From the NCBI GenBank assembly GCA_000285855.2, contig HE978651.1, positions 1,451,591-1,498,714 of the forward strand: a DNA stretch of 47,124 nt, in the 5' to 3' direction. This DNA is from Ruminococcus sp. JC304. GTDB lineage: Bacteria; Bacillota; Clostridia; Lachnospirales; Lachnospiraceae. The position numbers and the translations under genes are program-made. Positions 43,574 through 47,124 of this stretch are shown piece by piece. Numbering within the stretch: the first letter of the stretch is position 1; the number at the start of each line of letters is the position of its first letter. The notes beneath the pieces are model-generated. The model was not told the origin of the DNA, searched no databases, and saw nothing but the letters and a program-made list of their open reading frames with translations.

Positions 43574-45106
43574 ATGAAAAAAAGACTGAAATATTGTATC
43601 CCTGCAATGGCAGCTGCAATGGTAATGACCGCGGCTGCTCCGGGAGTCATGGCTGCAGAGGATACGCACCTGAATGCGGCAATGTTTATGTGGATGGACG
43701 GACTGGATCCGGCAGAAGGCTGGAATGGCTGGACAACGATGCGCTGCGGTATTGGTGAGACCCTTCTGACTGCAAATGAGAACATGGAGGTTGTTCCGTG
43801 TCTGGCAGATTCGTGGGAGCAGGTTGATGATACGACTTATAAATTTCATATCCGTCAGGGTGTAAAGTTTTCCAATGGTAATGACATGACGCCGGAAACC
43901 GTAAAGGCATCAATTGAGCGTACCGCTGAGCAGAACAGCCGTGGCAGCAATCTGAAGCTGGCGAGCATTGAGGTAGACGGGGAGAACGTGATCTTTAAGA
44001 CAACCGAACCGTACAGCGCGTTTCCATATTACCTGACTGAGCCGATGTGCATTATCGTAGATACGACAGTAGATACGAGCAATTACGATAATCAGCCGGT
44101 CTGCACCGGTGCTTATGCATGCGAGGAGTATGTACCGGAAGAAAAGTATGAGCTTGTGGCAAACCAGTATTACTGGGATGGTGTTCCGGAGGTAGACAGT
44201 ATCACGGTTCTGAATATTGATGATGATACGAAGGTCAGTGCAATCCTTTCCGGTGATATTGATGTGGCAGTCGCTCCGAGTGCGACAACACTTTCACAGG
44301 TAGATGGCATGGATAACATTGAGATGGTAAAGGTGACCGGTACCCGTGAGGATGATCTGGAGATGAACTGCCGCGAGGGCCGTCCGACCGCTGATGTGAA
44401 CCTGAGAAAGGCACTGTCCTATGCAATTGACCGTGATGTCATCGCACAGGTAGCAGGCAACGGCTATGCACAGCCGCTTGGCAAGGCATTTCCGGATACC
44501 GTAGGCTATGATACGGATGACTACAAAGCAGACAGTCAGACTTATGATGTTGATCAGGCAAAGGAGTATCTGGCAAAGGCAGGCTACGAGGACACAGATG
44601 GAAATGGTTATGTGGAGAAGGACGGAGAGGAGCTTGTACTGAATATTGCGCTTCGTTCCAACTCTTCTACCGCAGTTTACCAAGCAATGCAGGATATGTG
44701 GAAGGCAATCGGCGTACATGTGGAGATCGAGCTGATGGAAAATACATCCGATGCACGTGACAGCGGAGAGTTTGATTTTATCAGCGGCGGCTGGCAGACT
44801 GTAAACAATGCAGACGGACAGTCTTATCTGAGGAACCGCTGGTCTGACAATGGTTCGGATAATTATACCGGATATCACAGTGATGCATTCCAGGAGGTTA
44901 TGGATCGGCTGGATGCGGCATTTGATTATAATGAGCGCGTAAAATGCTTCGTAGATGCAGAGCAGATCCTGACAGAGGATTGTCCGTCTATCTTCCTGTA
45001 TGCAAATGACAATATCACACTGGTAAATACCGACAAGGTAAAGGATGTTACAGTATTCCCAATCGATTACTACATGATTACCGGCAAGTGGAAAGTAGCT
45101 GAATAA
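43574..45106 (+). CDS. ABC transporter substrate-binding protein, family 5 (NikA/DppA-like)
   Basis: 510-aa extracellular solute-binding protein. Signal peptide: MKKRLKYCIPAMAAAMVMTA followed by APGVMAAED, an AxA-type site. No lipobox cysteine is present at the cleavage site, unusual for a Gram-positive SBP. SBP_bac_5 body: LADSWEQVDDTTYKFHIRQG, VKFSNGNDMTPETVKASIER, NLRKALSYAIDRDVIAQVAG. AGGAGG lies 9 bases upstream of ATG 43574. It sits between the permease and ATPase genes of one system. Ligand not deducible; riboswitch control hints at cobalt or a cobalt-chelate. Confidence 0.9.
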   Translation: MKKRLKYCIPAMAAAMVMTAAAPGVMAAEDTHLNAAMFMWMDGLDPAEGWNGWTTMRCGIGETLLTANENMEVVPCLADSWEQVDDTTYKFHIRQGVKFSNGNDMTPETVKASIERTAEQNSRGSNLKLASIEVDGENVIFKTTEPYSAFPYYLTEPMCIIVDTTVDTSNYDNQPVCTGAYACEEYVPEEKYELVANQYYWDGVPEVDSITVLNIDDDTKVSAILSGDIDVAVAPSATTLSQVDGMDNIEMVKVTGTREDDLEMNCREGRPTADVNLRKALSYAIDRDVIAQVAGNGYAQPLGKAFPDTVGYDTDDYKADSQTYDVDQAKEYLAKAGYEDTDGNGYVEKDGEELVLNIALRSNSSTAVYQAMQDMWKAIGVHVEIELMENTSDARDSGEFDFISGGWQTVNNADGQSYLRNRWSDNGSDNYTGYHSDAFQEVMDRLDAAFDYNERVKCFVDAEQILTEDCPSIFLYANDNITLVNTDKVKDVTVFPIDYYMITGKWKVAE

Positions 45107-45115
45107 GAGAAACCT

Positions 45116-45910
45116 ATGAACATATTAGAGATTCAAAACTGTACGATATGCTATCAGAATGGCAGACCAGCAGTGTCTGACGCCTCCCTTTCCGTCTCGG
45201 AAGGGGAGATTGTCAGCATTGTGGGAGAAAGCGGAAGTGGCAAGACGACACTGATCCGGGCAATCCTCGGGCTGCTGCCGGCAGGCGGAAGGATTACCGG
45301 TGGAAATATTTTGTTCAACGGACGTGATCTGGTGAAGATGCGGGAGCAGGAACTGCAGGACATTCGGGGCAGAGAAATCGCGATGATCTTTCAGGACGTG
45401 GGTGCGGCACTGGATCCGATAGAAAAAATCAAAAGACAGTATGCGGAGGCAATCGCTGTACATGAAAAGCAGCCGAAGCAGACCTATTTTGAACGGGCGG
45501 TCGGGATGCTGCAGAAAATGCACCTGACGGATCCGAAGCGGGTCATGGATGCCTATCCATTTGAGCTTTCCGGCGGAATGAAGCAGCGGGTCGGAATCGC
45601 AATGGGGATGACGGCACAGCCGAGGCTTTTACTGGCGGATGAGCCGACTTCTGCGCTGGATGTGACGATTCAGGCACAGGTGGTACATGAATTAAAGGAA
45701 CTCCGCAAAAAATACGGGACGACGATTATTCTTGTCACGCACAACATGGGTGTGGCATCTTTTCTTTCCGATAAAATCGGAGTCATGTGTAAAAGTCAGT
45801 TGGTAGAGTTCGGCAGCCGCGATGAGATTATTTATCATCCGAAAGAGACTTATACAAGGGAGTTGCTTAAGGCGGTTCCAAAGTTGGGAGGCAGACGGTT
45901 TGCAGGGTGA
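45116..45910 (+). CDS. ABC transporter ATP-binding protein (DppD/NikD-like)
   Basis: 264-aa ATPase. Walker A GESGSGKTTLIRAILG, Q-loop MIFQDVGAALDPIEK, signature LSGGMKQRVGIAMG, Walker B LLLADEPTSALD, H-loop ILVTHNMG. It starts 9 bases after the binding-protein stop with only a weak AGAGAA ribosome-binding site. It lacks the C-terminal Cys-rich oligo_HPY tail present in its partner, as many NikD proteins do. It ends inside the next gene. Confidence 0.93.
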   Translation: MNILEIQNCTICYQNGRPAVSDASLSVSEGEIVSIVGESGSGKTTLIRAILGLLPAGGRITGGNILFNGRDLVKMREQELQDIRGREIAMIFQDVGAALDPIEKIKRQYAEAIAVHEKQPKQTYFERAVGMLQKMHLTDPKRVMDAYPFELSGGMKQRVGIAMGMTAQPRLLLADEPTSALDVTIQAQVVHELKELRKKYGTTIILVTHNMGVASFLSDKIGVMCKSQLVEFGSRDEIIYHPKETYTRELLKAVPKLGGRRFAG

Positions 45911-46853
45911 GGAAATATTATTGGAGGTTTCTCATGTAAATAAGAAATTTCCGGTGAAAAAGCAACGGCTGCACGCGATCTCAGACGTCAGCTTTGCGCT
46001 TCATAAAGGAGAGCTTCTTGGCATTGTAGGTGAGAGCGGCTGCGGGAAAAGTACACTGGCGAAAATGCTGGTGGGCTCACTACCGGTATCATCCGGGAAA
46101 ATGGAGCTGAGCGGTGTGGACTACGCAGCGCTCAAAGGAAAAGAAAAGAGAGCATTCCGAAGAAAGATCCAGATGGTCTTTCAGGATCCCTTAAGCTCCT
46201 TTTCACCGCGTATGAAGATTGGGACATATCTGGCAGAGCCGCGAAGAAATTATGATAAGGTATCGAAGCAGCAGGCTTTCGCGGAAGCAGAACAGCTTCT
46301 GGAAAAGGTCGGGCTACCGCGTGATTTTCTTGTGCGTTATCCACACGAGCTTTCCGGCGGACAGCTGCAGCGCGTGGCGATAGCGAGAGCGCTGGCGATC
46401 CATCCGGAGCTTCTGATCTGTGATGAGGCGACTGGGGCGCTGGACGTCTCGATTCAGAACCAGATCGCAAAGCTTCTTGTGGAGCTTGTCCGGGAACAGA
46501 ACATGGGATGTATTTTTATCGGTCACGATCTGGCGCTGGTACGCAGTGTGACACAGCGAATTGCAGTTATGTATCTTGGCCGGATCGTAGAGCTTCTGGA
46601 CAGTGAGGATCTCGAGGTAAGCTGTCGGCATCCATATACAAAGGCGTTGCTGAACTCTGTATTCGATGTATATTGTGATCAGAATGAGGAGATTCAGCTT
46701 TTGCAGGGCGAGCCGCCAAGCCCGCTGCAGATGCCAGATGGGTGTCCGTTCGCACCACGATGTCCGAAATGTACAGAGAAGTGCAGGCGACAGATCCCGG
46801 TACTTAGGACGATAGCGGATGGACATGACGTGGCGTGTCACTATGCAATGTAG
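45900..46853 (+). CDS. ABC transporter ATP-binding protein (DppF/NikE-like)
   Basis: 317 aa. Walker A GESGCGKSTLAKMLVG, Q-loop MVFQDPLSSFSPRMK, signature LSGGQLQRVAIARA, Walker B LLICDEATGALD, H-loop FIGHDLAL. The C-terminal oligo_HPY tail has the usual cysteines (GCPFAPRCPKCTEKCRR). TTG 45900, with GGGAGG 8 bases upstream inside the previous gene, is preferred over ATG 45822. The operon ends with a strong terminator 45 bases later. Confidence 0.92.
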   Translation: MQGEEILLEVSHVNKKFPVKKQRLHAISDVSFALHKGELLGIVGESGCGKSTLAKMLVGSLPVSSGKMELSGVDYAALKGKEKRAFRRKIQMVFQDPLSSFSPRMKIGTYLAEPRRNYDKVSKQQAFAEAEQLLEKVGLPRDFLVRYPHELSGGQLQRVAIARALAIHPELLICDEATGALDVSIQNQIAKLLVELVREQNMGCIFIGHDLALVRSVTQRIAVMYLGRIVELLDSEDLEVSCRHPYTKALLNSVFDVYCDQNEEIQLLQGEPPSPLQMPDGCPFAPRCPKCTEKCRRQIPVLRTIADGHDVACHYAM

Positions 46854-46897
46854 GAAGCTATTGACAGCTGAAGAAAAAAGAGTAAGAAAAAGCTCTC

Positions 46898-46949
46898 GCA
46901 GGAGCAGATCCGGTGTAAAATGTCGGTGTGCTTCTGCGTGATTTTTTTT
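46898..46949 (+). terminator. Rho-independent terminator of the ABC operon
   Basis: CGCAGGAGCA...TGCTTCTGCG stem with an inner CCG/CGG pair, then GATTTTTTTT. The remaining 175 bases of the window show no gene I can support. Confidence 0.85.
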
Positions 46950-47124
46950 GAGTTACGGACAGGCAATCCCCGCGACTTGCCAATGAGAATTGCCTGTGAA
47001 TACTCCTTCCATTGTGCATAGTATTTATGGCGAATGTAAGTAAGGCCTGGTGTGCGATTCTGGAGTGCAAAAGAAAACGAACTTACGAGATACATAGTCG
47101 ATAGGGATAAAGAGTAGAAACTCT

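Noticed and set aside
1-47124. CRISPR arrays, rRNA or tRNA genes
   Set aside because: No regularly spaced repeats and no rRNA/tRNA signature sequence seen on either strand.

Overview
The window looks like the chromosome of a low- to mid-GC gut Firmicute, most probably a Lachnospiraceae-type Clostridium. The pointers are strong AGGAGG ribosome-binding sites with TTGACA/TATAAT promoters, a LoaP-type NusG paralogue at the head of an exopolysaccharide operon, paired IS21-family elements, XRE/IS200-like (RAYT) repeat elements and a cobalamin riboswitch in front of a metal/peptide-type ABC importer. No database search was possible; family names come from recognising motifs and remembered homologues.

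Region 1 (37-18258, all + strand) is one exopolysaccharide (EPS) operon. LoaP antiterminator; polyprenyl-phosphate sugar-phosphate transferase; phosphomannomutase; mannose-1-P guanylyltransferase; GDP-mannose 4,6-dehydratase; WecG/TagA transferase; a small cupin; a GDP-fucose-synthase-like reductase that has lost both epimerase residues; two GT4 glycosyltransferases; a WbsX/GH99-like protein; a Wzy-like polymerase; a pyruvyl transferase; a MenD-like ThDP enzyme; an SDR; a Wzx flippase. The logic is GDP-mannose to GDP-4-keto-6-deoxymannose to an unusual GDP-deoxysugar, then assembly, pyruvylation, flipping and polymerisation. Between 9.2 and 15.6 kb seven single-base indels, all in A or T homopolymers, break four genes. 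They look more like read errors than biology.

Region 2 (18259-35560) is an AT-rich accessory island littered with a dispersed REP-like repeat (GGGTCAGACCC...GAAGTACC) and remnants of an XRE+RAYT element. It holds a PBECR-like nuclease-toxin candidate, a promoter-driven cloverleaf-like RNA of unknown class, a group II intron reverse-transcriptase remnant interrupted by an IS21 element that is itself interrupted by a second IS21 element (both exactly 2574 bp once unnested), formamidase AmiF with a terminator hairpin just behind its promoter, a 1263-aa SMEK-NACHT STAND protein (probable antiphage defence), an XRE regulator, a DUF4145-like protein, a probable type III toxin-antitoxin locus (RNA antitoxin, terminator, ToxN/TenpN-like toxin) and a truncated DUF3791-DUF3990 pair.

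Region 3 (35600-40451) is conspicuously GC-richer. A TetR regulator with an operator over its own promoter precedes two SAM methyltransferases, a ZIP-transporter remnant, a membrane protein, an LCMT-family protein that appears to lack its SAM-binding segment, an ATC-hydrolase-family protein and a GNAT acetyltransferase.

Region 4 (40448-46949) is a cobalamin-riboswitch operon: promoter, aptamer, terminator, SAM methyltransferase, two permeases, substrate-binding protein, two ATPases, terminator. The riboswitch predicts cobalt, a cobalt-chelate or a corrinoid-related ligand as cargo.

No tRNA, rRNA or CRISPR array was seen.
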